DNA of 64,000 bases from Chloroflexi bacterium TSY (GCA_019217005.1 JAHBNG010000007.1:1-64000), one strand, 5' to 3'. Counted from the stretch's first letter, positions 9,706-19,253 are shown. A program made the numbers and translations. The notes: generated by a model from the letters alone, not told the origin.

Positions 9706-10113
9706 TTATTGATTTAGATCCCGAATGTTACTTTGACCGATTAGCAGCTCATCCCACGTCATCTGAGCCCAACGATTTCGAGCGTCGGTCAATTCTTCTA
9801 ACAACAATTTTTTCGCCTCGTCGTCTGCATAGAAGGAACCTTCTTCAAAAAACTGGATTGTCTTATCCAGTTTTTCAAGAACAAGGTCGATCCCGGAACG
9901 TTTATGTCTTTTGAACAGGTCGAAGGTTTTTCTATCAACTTTGCGCTTAATCTCTGTGATCCACTCCTCAGGTAGCTGATGATTGGCTGTAATCGCCTCA
10001 GCTGCTCGAAAATGGACTGTAATCGAACCATCGATCACGCGCCGCCAAAATAAAATGAGCAGCCCAATGATGGCAACAAATATGATCAGAACACCAATAA
10101 CCAGCGCAAACAA
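9706..10113 (-). CDS. Small membrane-anchored hypothetical protein
   Basis: A protein of 135 residues. Residues 2-24 form one very hydrophobic helix (ALVIGVLIIFVAIIGLLILFW). The rest is a charged, mostly helical cytosolic domain with several K/R- and E-rich stretches. No family is recognised. It lies between the peptide-binding protein gene and the ABC ATPases on the same strand, at the place where permease genes would be expected, but one predicted membrane span is far too few for a permease. Confidence 0.6.
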   Translation of the reverse strand: MFALVIGVLIIFVAIIGLLILFWRRVIDGSITVHFRAAEAITANHQLPEEWITEIKRKVDRKTFDLFKRHKRSGIDLVLEKLDKTIQFFEEGSFYADDEAKKLLLEELTDARNRWAQMTWDELLIGQSNIRDLNQ

Positions 10114-10140
10114 GTCTCATCCTCCAAATGCAACTCAGTG

Positions 10141-10302
10141 CTTATCCGAAAAGTTCTGTGACGAGTATTCGAGTGTGTACCACAAAGTGTGTAAATGGAC
10201 GCGCTTAGTCAGAAAATCGATTGCATTTACACACTTTGGGACACACTCCCGAATTTCTCGCTCGGGTAACTGCCTGAACTCACAACCACTTTTCGGATAG
10301 TT
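10141..10302. repeat. Palindromic mini-element with nested inverted repeats
   Basis: TATCCGAAAAG (10143-10153) is repeated inverted at 10289-10299. Inside lies a second pair, CAAAGTGTGTAAATG and its complement (about 10182-10196 and 10225-10239). The whole stretch has no coding potential and fills the gap between two minus-strand genes. It resembles a MITE or a large hairpin. A partial match to one end (agaacttatccgaa) recurs near 27393. Confidence 0.6.
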
Positions 10303-10307
10303 CTTAT

Positions 10308-11369
10308 TCAAACCATTTGTATGCCCTCGGTCGCAACACCACTCAGTTCTAGTTCCTCTGCAAAGTGGCAGGCAACTGTACGCCCCGGTGTGACAGTACG
10401 TAGGGCAGGAATTTCCGTTCGGCAGCGATCTTGGACATACGGACAACGGGGATGAAATGTGCACCCTTCTGGCGGATTGGCTGGATTCGGGATTTCGCCG
10501 GCGAGCACAATGCGTTCTCGTTCGATCCCCGGTTCCGATTTGGGGACAGCCGAGAGTAGCGCTTCGGTGTAAGGATGCTGGGGTGTCGTGAATAGCTCTT
10601 GCGTAGGGGCCATTTCCACTAAGCGTCCAACATACATCACAGCCACCCGATCCGAAATGTATTGAACCACGCTCAAATCGTGAGCCACAAAGAGATAGCT
10701 CAACTCAAACTCTTTTTGCAAATCTTTGAGTAAGTTGAGAATTTGAGCTTGAATCGAGACATCCAACGCGGAGACGGGTTCGTCGGCTACGATCAATTTG
10801 GGATTGGTGGCCAGCGCCCGGGCAATGCCAATTCGTTGTCGTTGACCACCAGAAAAAGCATGGGGATAGCGGCGCAGATAACGGGTTTGTAATCCAACAA
10901 CCTCCATCAAGTAGAGCACCCGGTCCTCTAGTGCTGATCCTGATGCTAAATCATTTGCTCGCAAGGGTTCGCTAATGGTATCAAAGACCGTCCGCCGTGG
11001 ATTGAGCGAGGAGAAGGGATCTTGGAAGATCATCTGGATGTCGCGCCGTACGGGGCGTAGTTCGTTGCCCTGCAGCTTGGCCAGGTCTACGATCTCGCCC
11101 TGACCGTTCATTTGATCTTGATGTCGAAAAAGAATTTTCCCGGCCCCTGGTTCATAAAGTCGTACCACGCAGCGTCCAAGCGTGGTCTTGCCACACCCAG
11201 ACTCACCCACGAGGCCGACAGTCTCTCCATATCCAATGGTCAAACTCACATCGTCTACCGCACGAACATAGCCTTTTTGACGGCTGAAAAAGCTGGTCCG
11301 TACAGGAAAATATTTCTTTAGATTCTTGATTTCCAGCAGGGGAGCGGAAGCCGTTTGCGTATCATTCAT
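10308..11369 (-). CDS. Oligopeptide/dipeptide ABC transporter ATPase (DppF/OppF-type)
   Basis: A protein of 353 residues with Walker [10 protein letters not shown], the ABC signature SGGQRQR, Walker B LIVADEP and the switch histidine in LFVAHDLS. The C-terminus holds the oligopeptide-specific extension ([12 protein letters not shown], then [12 protein letters not shown]) typical of the Opp/Dpp group, in which these cysteines can bind an iron-sulfur cluster. It powers peptide import as a heterodimer with the DppD-type ATPase. Its start lies inside the last codons of that gene (8-nt overlap), so the two are translationally coupled. Confidence 0.93.
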   Translation of the reverse strand: MNDTQTASAPLLEIKNLKKYFPVRTSFFSRQKGYVRAVDDVSLTIGYGETVGLVGESGCGKTTLGRCVVRLYEPGAGKILFRHQDQMNGQGEIVDLAKLQGNELRPVRRDIQMIFQDPFSSLNPRRTVFDTISEPLRANDLASGSALEDRVLYLMEVVGLQTRYLRRYPHAFSGGQRQRIGIARALATNPKLIVADEPVSALDVSIQAQILNLLKDLQKEFELSYLFVAHDLSVVQYISDRVAVMYVGRLVEMAPTQELFTTPQHPYTEALLSAVPKSEPGIERERIVLAGEIPNPANPPEGCTFHPRCPYVQDRCRTEIPALRTVTPGRTVACHFAEELELSGVATEGIQMV

Positions 11370-12372
11370 ATAGAAAACATCTGACCCAATGAGATTTTGC
11401 CTGCTCTAGAAGCTCTGGCACCTGCCCGTCACATCGGCCTGCGATCGCATCGGAACAGCGCGAGACAAAACCGCATTGGGGAGGTGGATCGAGAGGGACG
11501 GGGACATTCCCTTCGATGGATTCGAGTCGTTGAATTGAACCGGTTGTCAGTCTGGGTCGAGACTTGAGCAGCCGAATTGTATAAGGATGCTGCGGTCGAT
11601 AGAAGATGTCGCTCACTGTACCATATTCAACGATTTTGCCCAAATACATGACCGCGACTCTGTCGCATGTCTCGGCAATCACGCCCAGATCATGGGTAAT
11701 AAAGAGTACAGCCATGCCAAACTCCGATTGTAACTCCTTGATCAGATCGAGAATCTGGGCTTGTACCGTGACATCCAGCGCGGTTGTCGGTTCGTCTGCA
11801 ATCAGCAACTGCGGGTGCGTCGCCAGGGCCATCGCAATCATGGCGCGTTGGCGCATCCCACCAGATAGATGATGTGGATATTCGGCAATCCGTTGGCTAG
11901 GGTTTGAGATGCCAACACGTTCCAGCATGTCTAGAGCAATTTCATGAGCCTCTTTTTTCTCTACATTCCGATGAAGCGTTATGGCTTCCCGAATCTGGTT
12001 GCCAATGGTGTGAACAGGGGACAGGCTGGTCATCGGTTCCTGGAAGATCATCGAGATGTCGCCACCGCGGATCGCCCGGATTTCAGAGCCAGAAGGTTTC
12101 AAAGAAGCGAGGTCGACGACATCAGCATCTCGATGAAGCAAAATCTCACCATCTACCAACCGACCTGGTGAAGAGACTAGACGTAAGATAGAAGCTGCTG
12201 TCACACTTTTTCCACACCCACTTTCTCCGATAAGGCCAAGGGTTTCTTCTGGGTTGATGGAGAAACTGACGCCATCAACAGCATGAAGAACGCCTTCATC
12301 GACAAAAAAGTGGGTTTTGAGATTGTTGACTTCTAATAACGAAGCTGCTGAGCCGTTGGTTATTGGGGTCAA
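11362..12372 (-). CDS. Oligopeptide/dipeptide ABC transporter ATPase (DppD/OppD-type)
   Basis: A protein of 336 residues with Walker A GESGCGKS, signature LSGGMRQR, Walker [13 protein letters not shown], switch histidine FITHDLG, and the C-terminal Opp/Dpp extension ([14 protein letters not shown]..., QCGFVSRC). A TTG start at 12372 is supported by AGGAGA six bases upstream and by a TTGA overlap with the stop of the DUF2442 gene. It forms the nucleotide-binding pair with the downstream DppF-type protein. Neither DppB- nor DppC-type permease genes are next to it, which is unusual for this family. Confidence 0.93.
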   Translation of the reverse strand: MTPITNGSAASLLEVNNLKTHFFVDEGVLHAVDGVSFSINPEETLGLIGESGCGKSVTAASILRLVSSPGRLVDGEILLHRDADVVDLASLKPSGSEIRAIRGGDISMIFQEPMTSLSPVHTIGNQIREAITLHRNVEKKEAHEIALDMLERVGISNPSQRIAEYPHHLSGGMRQRAMIAMALATHPQLLIADEPTTALDVTVQAQILDLIKELQSEFGMAVLFITHDLGVIAETCDRVAVMYLGKIVEYGTVSDIFYRPQHPYTIRLLKSRPRLTTGSIQRLESIEGNVPVPLDPPPQCGFVSRCSDAIAGRCDGQVPELLEQAKSHWVRCFLYE

Positions 12373-12692
12373 GGATCTTCTCCTACCTTCGTGCTTCGAC
12401 TATCAAGCCACTTTTGAAATGAGCGTTTTGATTCTCGACTCGACGTACCAGTGAGCAGGGCGATAACTGGAATAAATTCGTCTAGCTGCTCCCAATGAAT
12501 AATGTCACGACCATTTGCATCCTCAAAGATGCGCCACGCGGTCTGCTCAGAAAGAGTTCCATGTAATAGCCGTGGATACCACTCTAAAGGCACAGATAAA
12601 ACGCGTCCATCATGGATCGTGATAGTCAAATGGCCGTTCAGTATCTCTACGTTTTTCACGCGAGGTTGTATCTCAATCGTTGCAATGCTCAT
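12369..12692 (-). CDS. DUF2442 domain protein
   Basis: A protein of 107 residues matching the small DUF2442 family: an N-terminal beta-rich part with GRVLSVPLEWYPRLLHGT and a middle IHWEQLDEFIPV. In many genomes DUF2442 genes are paired with DUF4160 genes, and the pair has been suggested to behave like a toxin-antitoxin or small regulatory module; its biochemistry is not settled. Here it overlaps the DUF4160 gene by 20 nt upstream and the dppD-type gene by 4 nt downstream. It is therefore cotranslated with the ABC ATPases. Function in peptide transport is not implied by the sequence. Confidence 0.8.
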   Translation of the reverse strand: MSIATIEIQPRVKNVEILNGHLTITIHDGRVLSVPLEWYPRLLHGTLSEQTAWRIFEDANGRDIIHWEQLDEFIPVIALLTGTSSRESKRSFQKWLDSRSTKVGEDP

Positions 12693-12930
12693 TCCACATC
12701 TCCAGAAACACTTCCCGATTCTCTTCTACTATAGTACTTGCCTTGCGTAATTCGCCTCTCTTCAAACCTCGATTTGTGACTAAAGATACTGGCTCTAGCC
12801 AAAATTTAGCACTTGGATCGTTTCGATCTCGACCCATTGCCAAATGAATATGTGGTGGTTCAACACAATCGTACGATACAAAGTAACAAAGAAATCCACC
12901 GATTCGTTTGCTTGGCCTAATTTGATTATT
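12673..12930 (-). pseudogene. DUF4160 domain protein, upstream side disrupted by IS-A copy 1
   Basis: The conserved DUF4160 core is visible (GGFLCYFVSYDCVEPPHIHLAMGRDRNDPSAKFWLEP), with the histidines characteristic of the family. The 5' side is joined to the IS-A end at 12930/12931. If the IS and one copy of its TTATT target duplication are removed, the frame continues through LFRQDNVLDYNNQIR to a stop about 12 codons upstream of the insertion point, without an ATG. The insertion therefore hit the start region, or the gene used an unusual start. A fusion starting in the IS (to 13053) is formally open. Confidence 0.65.
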
Positions 12931-14433
12931 CTTTACTTTCTGGTAAAGGCTTGAGTGACAAAGGGCAAACCGAAAGGGGCGGAAAAAAGAATCCACCCTG
13001 AAAAAACGGGATAAAATGTAAAAATAGTGCTCGGCTAGTTTAAGCAGCGGCATTGAGGCGGCGATGAGCGAGAACGCCTTTAGGAAATGGTGTGAAACCG
13101 AGGCCTTTTCCGAAAGTCAGGGTCGAGTTGGTCAGGAGTTGGAAAAGAGCACTCGAGAGAACGCGGCGCAAACGGCCGGGAGTGGCTTGAGGCTCTCGAT
13201 CCCAGTAGCCAGTCGGTATGGGAGGAAGAGAAGCGGCTAAATGGGAAAGAAGATTGCCAGCCAGCAGCCCCAGTTCAGGTAAGCGGAAGCAAGCCTCATC
13301 GGCATGAACAAATTGACGATGTAAGCCAATCATCTGCTTGGAAGCCAAGGGGGGGGATGTTCAACAGGCCAGCGCTCCAGAGAGAAAAGATAAATGGTTT
13401 CAGCTTGTAAAGCCATGACGGTCGCCAGAACCAAAGGTGTGTGATAAGCAGGATCCTGAAAGACGTAAATCGAATAGGTGCGGTTGGCTGTATCCACCTT
13501 GGTTGTCCTGGGGACGAGATTGTGCCATGCTTGATAGCGAATCAGGCGACCACTATAGACAAATTGACCAAACGAGTCTGGAGTTGTGGCCTCGAGTCGC
13601 TTTCCCCTATAGCATCGAGAGAGCGGACGCACAATATCACCATATTCGGGTGGTCTGCCTTTTTCCTTACGTTCGGGTAACTCATTGCGGCGCGCTGTGC
13701 AGTTAATCGCTTCCCGAAGGACAAATCGGTCGACGTCGCTTTCTAGCATTTCTCTGATTGTAAACCCGGCATCGACCACCGCCACTTCGTCTGACTCCAG
13801 TGATTTCTTGGTCTCTTTCAGCAGCTTTTTCCGAAACTCACTTTCCTTTGTGCCTACCTCGCATCTCATGATTGCCTTGAGCAGTGGCACTCGTTTCCCG
13901 CCTATCTCCCCCGAGCTTATCATCACTCCAAAGATGAGCGCGGGCAATGCCCGACGAGCCGTTGAGTTATAGAGTCGGTTCACTTTCCCTTGCAGCTTCG
14001 GTCGCCAGAACCCTGTGATATCTATGCTTTTCACTCGGTATCCTTCTAACTTTTTTGCCTCCCATTCCCCTTTCCACTCCACTTCTTCTTGCCACGATGA
14101 GAGCAGGCTTGCAATATCCCATGATCCATATCGAAAGCTCCACCAGCTTCGCCGGAGCTCCTCATCTTCAAACCCGCTTTCACTCAATCCACTATGGATT
14201 GCTCCTCGACTTTTCAGAAACGACCCATTCATCATCGCCCACATCAGACGCATTACATTTACGTTTGTTCCCACCGGCGTTACTTGCAATACATTCATCA
14301 GTACTGCTATAGTTATTTCTGGCGCGGTTAGCATTCCTTCCTCCTTTTTGGGTTCTCTACCTTTAGGATGAAACGCTAACCGCTTTTTGTCACATTTCTC
14401 ACCTCATCTCTTTTCTTTTACCAGAAAGTAAAG
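12931..14433 (-). mobile_element. IS-A copy 1 (unassigned DDE insertion sequence)
   Basis: The ends are an 18-bp inverted repeat that begins CTTTACTTTCTGGTAAA (12931 inward and 14433 inward). The element is flanked by a perfect 5-bp direct repeat TTATT (12926-12930 and 14434-14438). It is 1,503 bp with one transposase gene on the minus strand. The same element occurs twice more (33594-35084 and 35904-37340) on the opposite strand. This is the best preserved of the three copies. Confidence 0.88.
13040..14334 (-). CDS. DDE transposase of IS-A, two frames joined at a G8/C8 run
   Basis: The first frame starts at an ATG (14334) behind AAGGAGG and runs to 13330. The second covers 13348-13040. They overlap at a run of eight G on the + strand (13349-13356), where the continuous protein (ERWPVEHPP | [19 protein letters not shown]) changes frame. 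Acidic candidates of a DDE core are the Asp in KSIDITGF, the Asp in VAVVDAGF and the Glu in RWPVEH, so the third lies right at the frame change. The fold is IS4-superfamily-like by motif spacing; I cannot name the IS family. A C6 or C9 run would put both halves in one frame. Either the run has slipped and killed the gene, or slippage is used for expression. Confidence 0.7.
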
Positions 14434-14553
14434 TTATTGTAGTCTAGTACATTATCTTGCCTAAAAAGGATGGGTTGTTATAGTTGGCCTTACCCTGTCT
14501 TTTTAGCATGGACGATGCACTAGTACAAAGCGGCGCAAATAGACCGATGGTTA

Positions 14554-14611
14554 GAAACCAGGGTTTTGAGTCGTCCAAATCGCTCTATTCCCAGCGTAAA
14601 ACCCTGGTTTC
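14554..14611 (-). terminator. Strong hairpin downstream of the mannonate dehydratase-like gene
   Basis: GAAACCAGGGTTTT (14554-14567) pairs perfectly with 14598-14611 over 14 bp, 18 bp past the end of the minus-strand gene at 14629. The outer flanks also contain 'ctagtac/gtacta' repeats (14517-14637), so it could equally be a small palindromic element that serves as terminator. Confidence 0.55.
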
Positions 14612-14628
14612 TTTTGGGCCGCAATGTA

Positions 14629-15594
14629 CTAGACAGTATTAACAGTTTGTTCCGCCATCTGGATCAGCGCTCGGATATACCCAAGGATAAACGCCTCCCC
14701 CGACAACCCATCTGGCGTATTTGGCACATGGTCTGGCACCACCATTCCATCAAAGCCAACTTCGGCAAGTGCTTGAAAGACAGCAACCATATTCACATAC
14801 CCATTATCTGGAAAGGTCTCATTAAAGTTAAAGTCGGGCATGTTGGTATCAATATTACGGAAATGTACTTGATGGATCAAATTTTTCGCACCAAACTCAT
14901 GGATGGCGGCGGGGATGTCCTCTCCAGTTTCATCGGGTCCAAACATTTCGGCCCAGGAACCAACGCAGAAGAGAATTCCATTATACGGATTGTTGCTCGA
15001 TATGTCCATCCCGCGCCGGTAATTGTCTGTACTGCGGAAGATGCGGGCGACGCCTTGATGAGTCACGGGGGGATCGTTGGGATGAAGCTGTAACCGCACA
15101 TCCGCTGCTTCAGCAACCGGTAGTATCTGTTCAATAAAGTACTCGTATGTCTCCCACATCTCGTCATCCGAGAAGGTACGATCATATTTGTCCGGAAGAG
15201 CCAATGCTGCATCTAGCTCAAAGCGGCGGGTTGAACATCCCCTCGTCTCGGCCCGGTGCGTTTCATAAACACCGCCTGTATGCCAGGCATATGTTGTGTG
15301 TTTGATCCCGGCTCGCCCCAGATCTTCGATGAAGTGCTGCAAGAGTTCAATCGTGGCCTCTCGCTCTGGTAGTCCCAACGTGACCTCTGGACAGCTATAT
15401 TTGTCGTTGAGCATAATCTCGTGAAGGTGCAATCCAGACTCATCGACGGCTTCTTTGATCGCTGCAATCTCATTATATGAGCAGCGATCGCTCGTTGTAC
15501 GCACCTCCAAACTTTCTATCCCCATACGTTTCAGATAGGCAAGATGATCATCAGTTAGCATTTCTGGTCTTTGATGACTGACGCCGAGTTTCAT
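14629..15594 (-). CDS. Mannonate dehydratase-like (UxuA family)
   Basis: A TIM-barrel protein of 321 residues. It has the family's metal-site segments: LQLHPNDPP (His and Asp), VHFRNID and VVPDHVP (Asp-His). UxuA converts D-mannonate to 2-keto-3-deoxygluconate in hexuronate breakdown. The protein is shorter than E. coli UxuA (about 394 residues), so a related xylose-isomerase-like sugar isomerase is an alternative. It is followed upstream on the same strand by the PhyH-HEAT gene (17-bp gap), so the two were probably one transcript. Nearby sugar-acid-type enzymes (Gfo/Idh/MocA, enolase superfamily) fit a carbohydrate-degrading lifestyle. Confidence 0.8.
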   Translation of the reverse strand: MKLGVSHQRPEMLTDDHLAYLKRMGIESLEVRTTSDRCSYNEIAAIKEAVDESGLHLHEIMLNDKYSCPEVTLGLPEREATIELLQHFIEDLGRAGIKHTTYAWHTGGVYETHRAETRGCSTRRFELDAALALPDKYDRTFSDDEMWETYEYFIEQILPVAEAADVRLQLHPNDPPVTHQGVARIFRSTDNYRRGMDISSNNPYNGILFCVGSWAEMFGPDETGEDIPAAIHEFGAKNLIHQVHFRNIDTNMPDFNFNETFPDNGYVNMVAVFQALAEVGFDGMVVPDHVPNTPDGLSGEAFILGYIRALIQMAEQTVNTV

Positions 15595-15611
15595 TTTATG
15601 CTCTCCATTGC

Positions 15612-17411
15612 TTATCGATATTCCCCGACGCCTTCTTCACCTCGTTGATAACTAAAAAAGTTCACCTTCTCAGGCGTAGTTTCTGCAAAAATTTTGCGAC
15701 CTGCATCCATTTCCAAGGCAAAAATGTTGTCTTCATTTCCCTGCTTGACGTTAATATGACCGGGTGAACCAACGCCAACGGCCTTTAACCATTCGGTTAA
15801 TAGTGCAGGCAATGCCTCTTCTGGCTTTGAGAGATCGACCATCTTCTCACTCAGATCAACGCTGTGGAAGGTTGTTTTCTGCTGTACATAGGGGAACCAG
15901 CGCGCCGTGCGAACAAAGTGGGTCAATCCTCGCAAAGCATCAGGCGTGCCGATGCGGGCGAGAGCTTCCGAGGCCCACGCTCGGGCGTAAGTTCCTTTGT
16001 TGTGTAACGTATTGGTCAAGGCGGGAACGGCTGCTCCTGCATCGGGGCCAATGCGCGTGAGAGCCTGCGCTGTAATGTGCGCGACCTCTGGAATTGCATC
16101 ATCAAGTACTTTGGCGAGGGCTGGCACAGTTAGTTCGGCGGGTTGCTGAATCAGACCCAGCGCCGTAATCACGTGACGCTGCATTAGGTGCTCTTCTTGA
16201 TCGAGCAGCGGGATGAGCGCTTCAACAGCATTGGTTGCGAGTGGCCCCATATCGCCAAGGGCAAACGTCGCGGCACTGCGCATATGATCACGCTCGTCAG
16301 TCAGCAACTTCTTCAATGGGGGAACAGCAGGTTTACCCATGGCGGCCAGCGCGTAAGCGGCCTCGCTGATGTGGAGAATCTGCTCCTTTTCAAACGCTTC
16401 TTTGCCAGCATTCATCTCATCGATGAGCGCGTCGATGGCTGGCTCACCAATTGCGCCGAGCGCATAGACTGCGTTGACCCGCACGGGTTCACGCTCGTCT
16501 TTTAGTGCTTCTCTCAGAGTGGGGATTGCTGCAGCATCTCGCAGCAATCCCAGTTTGTTTGCGGTCTGCTCTCTCTGTCGGATATCGCCCGAAGCAAGTT
16601 GTGCGGATAAACTTGCCACATCACCACCTTCACTGGCTGGAGCATGGGCAAATCGATCTGGGTTGCCGCGCAACCAGTTCCAGATATAAGTGTGGACAAT
16701 CTCTTGGTCATGGGGAACATAGCTTTTGGCAGGTGGTTGCCAATAGGTGGCGTGGTTATTCCAGGTTGGCGTCTCCGGTTCTTCGGTGCGCATAAAGACG
16801 AACTTCATGCCGTAGCGCGCCCGGCCTAAGAAGTTGAAGAAGACTGAATGCTCGATGTCAAAGTGGAGCAACCAAACAGTACCCAACTCTCCCGCGCAGG
16901 GCATCAGCGTTCGATTATAAAAGCCTTCTGGGAGGCCGCGTGTGCCATCCTCACATATAGCCGGAATGATGTCCCGTGTGTTTTCAATTGGTTGCGCAGA
17001 GAATTGGCGCAGATATTGATTTCCTGGGATCACACATGTTGGACCCTGTTCGGTTGGGCAGTCTTGCGGAAAGTAAAAGAGAATTAGCCAACGGGGCAAT
17101 CGATGACGCGGTCGCTTCCCGCCGGCGTGTCCATCCTTGTGGATTCCCATGAGAAGCCCTTGTCCCTCACCTTTAGGTTCCGTGGGGAAGTTGGGATGAC
17201 AGTGACGATGAGCATGGAGAACATAGTTTTGTCCGAGCAAACTTGTGATCGCACCGGCAACCTCAGGCGCATCCAAGACCGTTTGCAGCTCAGGCACCAT
17301 CGGGAGAATGTTGTTGCGCGGATTCAATTCATGGGACGCAGCCATGTCATCGGCGCTCGAAAAGATATCATTCGTCTTTCGATAGATCGTTTCGTGGAGT
17401 TCGGGCGGCAA
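15612..17411 (-). CDS. Phytanoyl-CoA dioxygenase-like / HEAT-repeat fusion, 5' end lost at MITE-A
   Basis: Residues 1-250 are a PhyH-type 2-oxoglutarate/Fe(II) dioxygenase domain, with HKD (GIHKDGHAGG) and a later FDIEHSVFF as candidate metal ligands. From about 265 to 500 come HEAT repeats (six or more units such as AAIPTLREALKDEREPVRVNAVYALGAIG), then a C-terminal segment. The listed TTG start (17411) is internal: the family N-terminus (LTDEQIRHFIVNGFVSVKT) continues in frame up to about 17498 with no start codon, and a stop lies just inside MITE-A copy 1 (17506). The gene appears 5' truncated by that element. The domain assignment is solid; the partner recognised by the HEAT part is unknown. 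Confidence 0.85.
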   Translation of the reverse strand: MPPELHETIYRKTNDIFSSADDMAASHELNPRNNILPMVPELQTVLDAPEVAGAITSLLGQNYVLHAHRHCHPNFPTEPKGEGQGLLMGIHKDGHAGGKRPRHRLPRWLILFYFPQDCPTEQGPTCVIPGNQYLRQFSAQPIENTRDIIPAICEDGTRGLPEGFYNRTLMPCAGELGTVWLLHFDIEHSVFFNFLGRARYGMKFVFMRTEEPETPTWNNHATYWQPPAKSYVPHDQEIVHTYIWNWLRGNPDRFAHAPASEGGDVASLSAQLASGDIRQREQTANKLGLLRDAAAIPTLREALKDEREPVRVNAVYALGAIGEPAIDALIDEMNAGKEAFEKEQILHISEAAYALAAMGKPAVPPLKKLLTDERDHMRSAATFALGDMGPLATNAVEALIPLLDQEEHLMQRHVITALGLIQQPAELTVPALAKVLDDAIPEVAHITAQALTRIGPDAGAAVPALTNTLHNKGTYARAWASEALARIGTPDALRGLTHFVRTARWFPYVQQKTTFHSVDLSEKMVDLSKPEEALPALLTEWLKAVGVGSPGHINVKQGNEDNIFALEMDAGRKIFAETTPEKVNFFSYQRGEEGVGEYR

Positions 17412-17505
17412 ATTCGTTTTTACGGAGACGAAGCCATTGACAATGAAGTGGCGTATCTGTTCGTCGGTGAGGGGGATGTTTGGTCGGGTTCCATTCAGAT
17501 TATTC

Positions 17506-17660
17506 GGGGTGGTTCAAAATTAGGTTTACACTTTTGATATATAGACAAAAATCTATATGAGACCGTTTTCTCTCTGAGAACCGGCGAAATCAGAGAATAT
17601 AAACGTTCTTTCTGTTTCTAAAAGTGTAAACCTATCTATCCAGCTAAAATGAACCACCCC
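17506..17660 (+). repeat. MITE-A copy 1 (155 bp)
   Basis: The ends are the inverted repeat GGGGTGGTTCA / TGAACCACCCC, with a second internal pair AGGTTTACACTTTT / AAAAGTGTAAACCT. By eye it is identical to the copies at 29289-29443 and 41858-42012. Unlike those it has no matching 8-bp flanks (GATTATTC left, ATCATCTT right), so a deletion or recombination at this site is likely. No transposase is inside; the 8-bp duplications of the other copies suggest mobilisation by an IS1595- or IS66-like enzyme elsewhere. Confidence 0.9.
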
Positions 17661-17885
17661 ATCATCTTGATTATTTTCTTGAGCAGTTTAGTTCCAACCA
17701 CATTGGTTATGTGTGCATGTGTTGTGTCTGGTGCATCCCGTGGTGGTGGTTACCAGTTCAACGAAGAAAGTCTTGATATTCAATCAAGTTTGCAAGACAT
17801 CAGCAATGTAGTTGTCACATCATCAACCCTTGGAGGCCTGGTTCAAGAGCAACGTATCTCTCATGCGCTCGATTTAGCAGCGTAA
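17649..17885 (+). CDS. Short hypothetical protein starting inside MITE-A
   Basis: The ATG lies in the right end of MITE-A copy 1 (MNHP is encoded by the element), followed by a hydrophobic stretch (IILIIFLSSLVPTTLVMCACVV) that could be a membrane anchor, then an unremarkable 50 residues. The MITE seems to have supplied the start to whatever lay downstream. No homology is recognised and expression is uncertain. Confidence 0.3.
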   Translation: MNHPIILIIFLSSLVPTTLVMCACVVSGASRGGGYQFNEESLDIQSSLQDISNVVVTSSTLGGLVQEQRISHALDLAA

Positions 17886-17930
17886 AAAAAGAATCCAATA
17901 ATTCATACGTATGTATGATCGTCAAAAAAT

Positions 17931-19232
17931 ATGATCTATTTAGCGCCACGGATATTCATCATTCTCTTGATACTGATACAAGGTTACATCATAGAGACTT
18001 TAGTGATGCAACCTGCTTTCGCAACAGCAGAATCAGTGGAAAAGACCAAACATAGCGAAATATTGATCAAGTTCAAAGAAGGAACAACACCTAACGCGCG
18101 TCAAACTCTGATTGCCAATCTAAAAGGGAAATTGATAAAATGGAACGAAACACTCAATGTAGCTCAAATCATACTTACCATCGATTTAGGGGGAATAACC
18201 AACACCACCGGAACAGTAGTTACATCTGCCAGACACAATACGATTTTGGAGTTCATCGAAGAGAGCGAGACGATCGTATATGGAACCCACGACGAAACGT
18301 TCATCTCCAACGACCCGCATCTCGGCGACGACAGGGCGTATGCTCTGCAACACATCGACATATCCACAGCTTGGACACTGTCGACGGGGAGAGAAGAGAT
18401 CATCATAGCGATTCTTGATACGGGGATCGATACCGGACATATAGAATTTCGTGACCGCATTGTGGCGGGTTACGATTTCGTCAATGATGACGACCAACCA
18501 GCTGATGATCATGGTCATGGTACACACGTTGCAGGTATCATCGCTGCCAATATCAACAATGGAACCGGTGGCGCAGGGGTTTGCCCCCAATGTCGCATTA
18601 TGCCTGTGAAAGTCTTGAATGAGGAGAATGTAGGAGATTGGTTTACAATAGCAAGTGGTATCGTTTTTGCAGTAGACAATGGAGCCCGTATCATTAACTT
18701 AAGCCTCGGTGCGACACAAGAATCTGAAACGATGCGCATTGCATTGGACTATGCCCAAAGTCATGGCGTCCTCGTGATTGCCGCCGTTGGCAATTACGCG
18801 AATAATCAGCCATTTTACCCAGCGGCGTATGCCCACGTCCTTGGCGTAAGTGCCACGACTCATCAAGATAAGCGTTGGACGTTAAGTAATTATGGCAATT
18901 ACGTAGATGTTGCAGCGCCAGGTCAAGATATATTGAGCACAAGGCCTGCAAATGAGTATCAGTATATGAGCGGAACCAGTGTGGCTACACCATTCGTAAC
19001 CGGTCTTGCCGGTCTGTTGTTCAGCCACGATACGAGCCGCACAATGGATGATATTGTGCAATTGATCACGCAAACCGCCGATGATCACGGTAGTCCAGGA
19101 TGGGATCAATACTATGGTTTTGGGCGGATTAATGCGGCAGCGGCGTTACATGCAGAGGTTAGCATTTCGGGCATTATGGGGCAAGAAAACGTAACCGAGC
19201 ATATTTATTTACCTTTCATTATCTCTTCTTAG
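17931..19232 (+). CDS. Secreted subtilisin-like serine protease (peptidase S8)
   Basis: A protein of 433 residues with an N-terminal signal sequence (IFIILLILIQGYIIETLVMQ). A propeptide-like region of about 110 residues precedes the peptidase domain. The catalytic triad is clear: Asp in AILDTGIDTGH (about 162), His in DHGHGTHVAG (about 198) and Ser in SGTSVATPF (about 349). The enzyme would act outside the cell. It ends in EHIYLPFIISS, a short hydrophobic YLP tail resembling those at the ends of two other proteins in this window. The next gene starts 22 bp downstream on the same strand. Confidence 0.93.
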   Translation: MIYLAPRIFIILLILIQGYIIETLVMQPAFATAESVEKTKHSEILIKFKEGTTPNARQTLIANLKGKLIKWNETLNVAQIILTIDLGGITNTTGTVVTSARHNTILEFIEESETIVYGTHDETFISNDPHLGDDRAYALQHIDISTAWTLSTGREEIIIAILDTGIDTGHIEFRDRIVAGYDFVNDDDQPADDHGHGTHVAGIIAANINNGTGGAGVCPQCRIMPVKVLNEENVGDWFTIASGIVFAVDNGARIINLSLGATQESETMRIALDYAQSHGVLVIAAVGNYANNQPFYPAAYAHVLGVSATTHQDKRWTLSNYGNYVDVAAPGQDILSTRPANEYQYMSGTSVATPFVTGLAGLLFSHDTSRTMDDIVQLITQTADDHGSPGWDQYYGFGRINAAAALHAEVSISGIMGQENVTEHIYLPFIISS

Positions 19233-19253
19233 GTAGATCCCAATGAAATCTCT

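Noticed and set aside
13437..14371. Several plus-strand frames over IS-A copy 1, repeated in copies 2 and 3
   Set aside because: Antisense shadows of the transposase; they are conserved only because the IS is.
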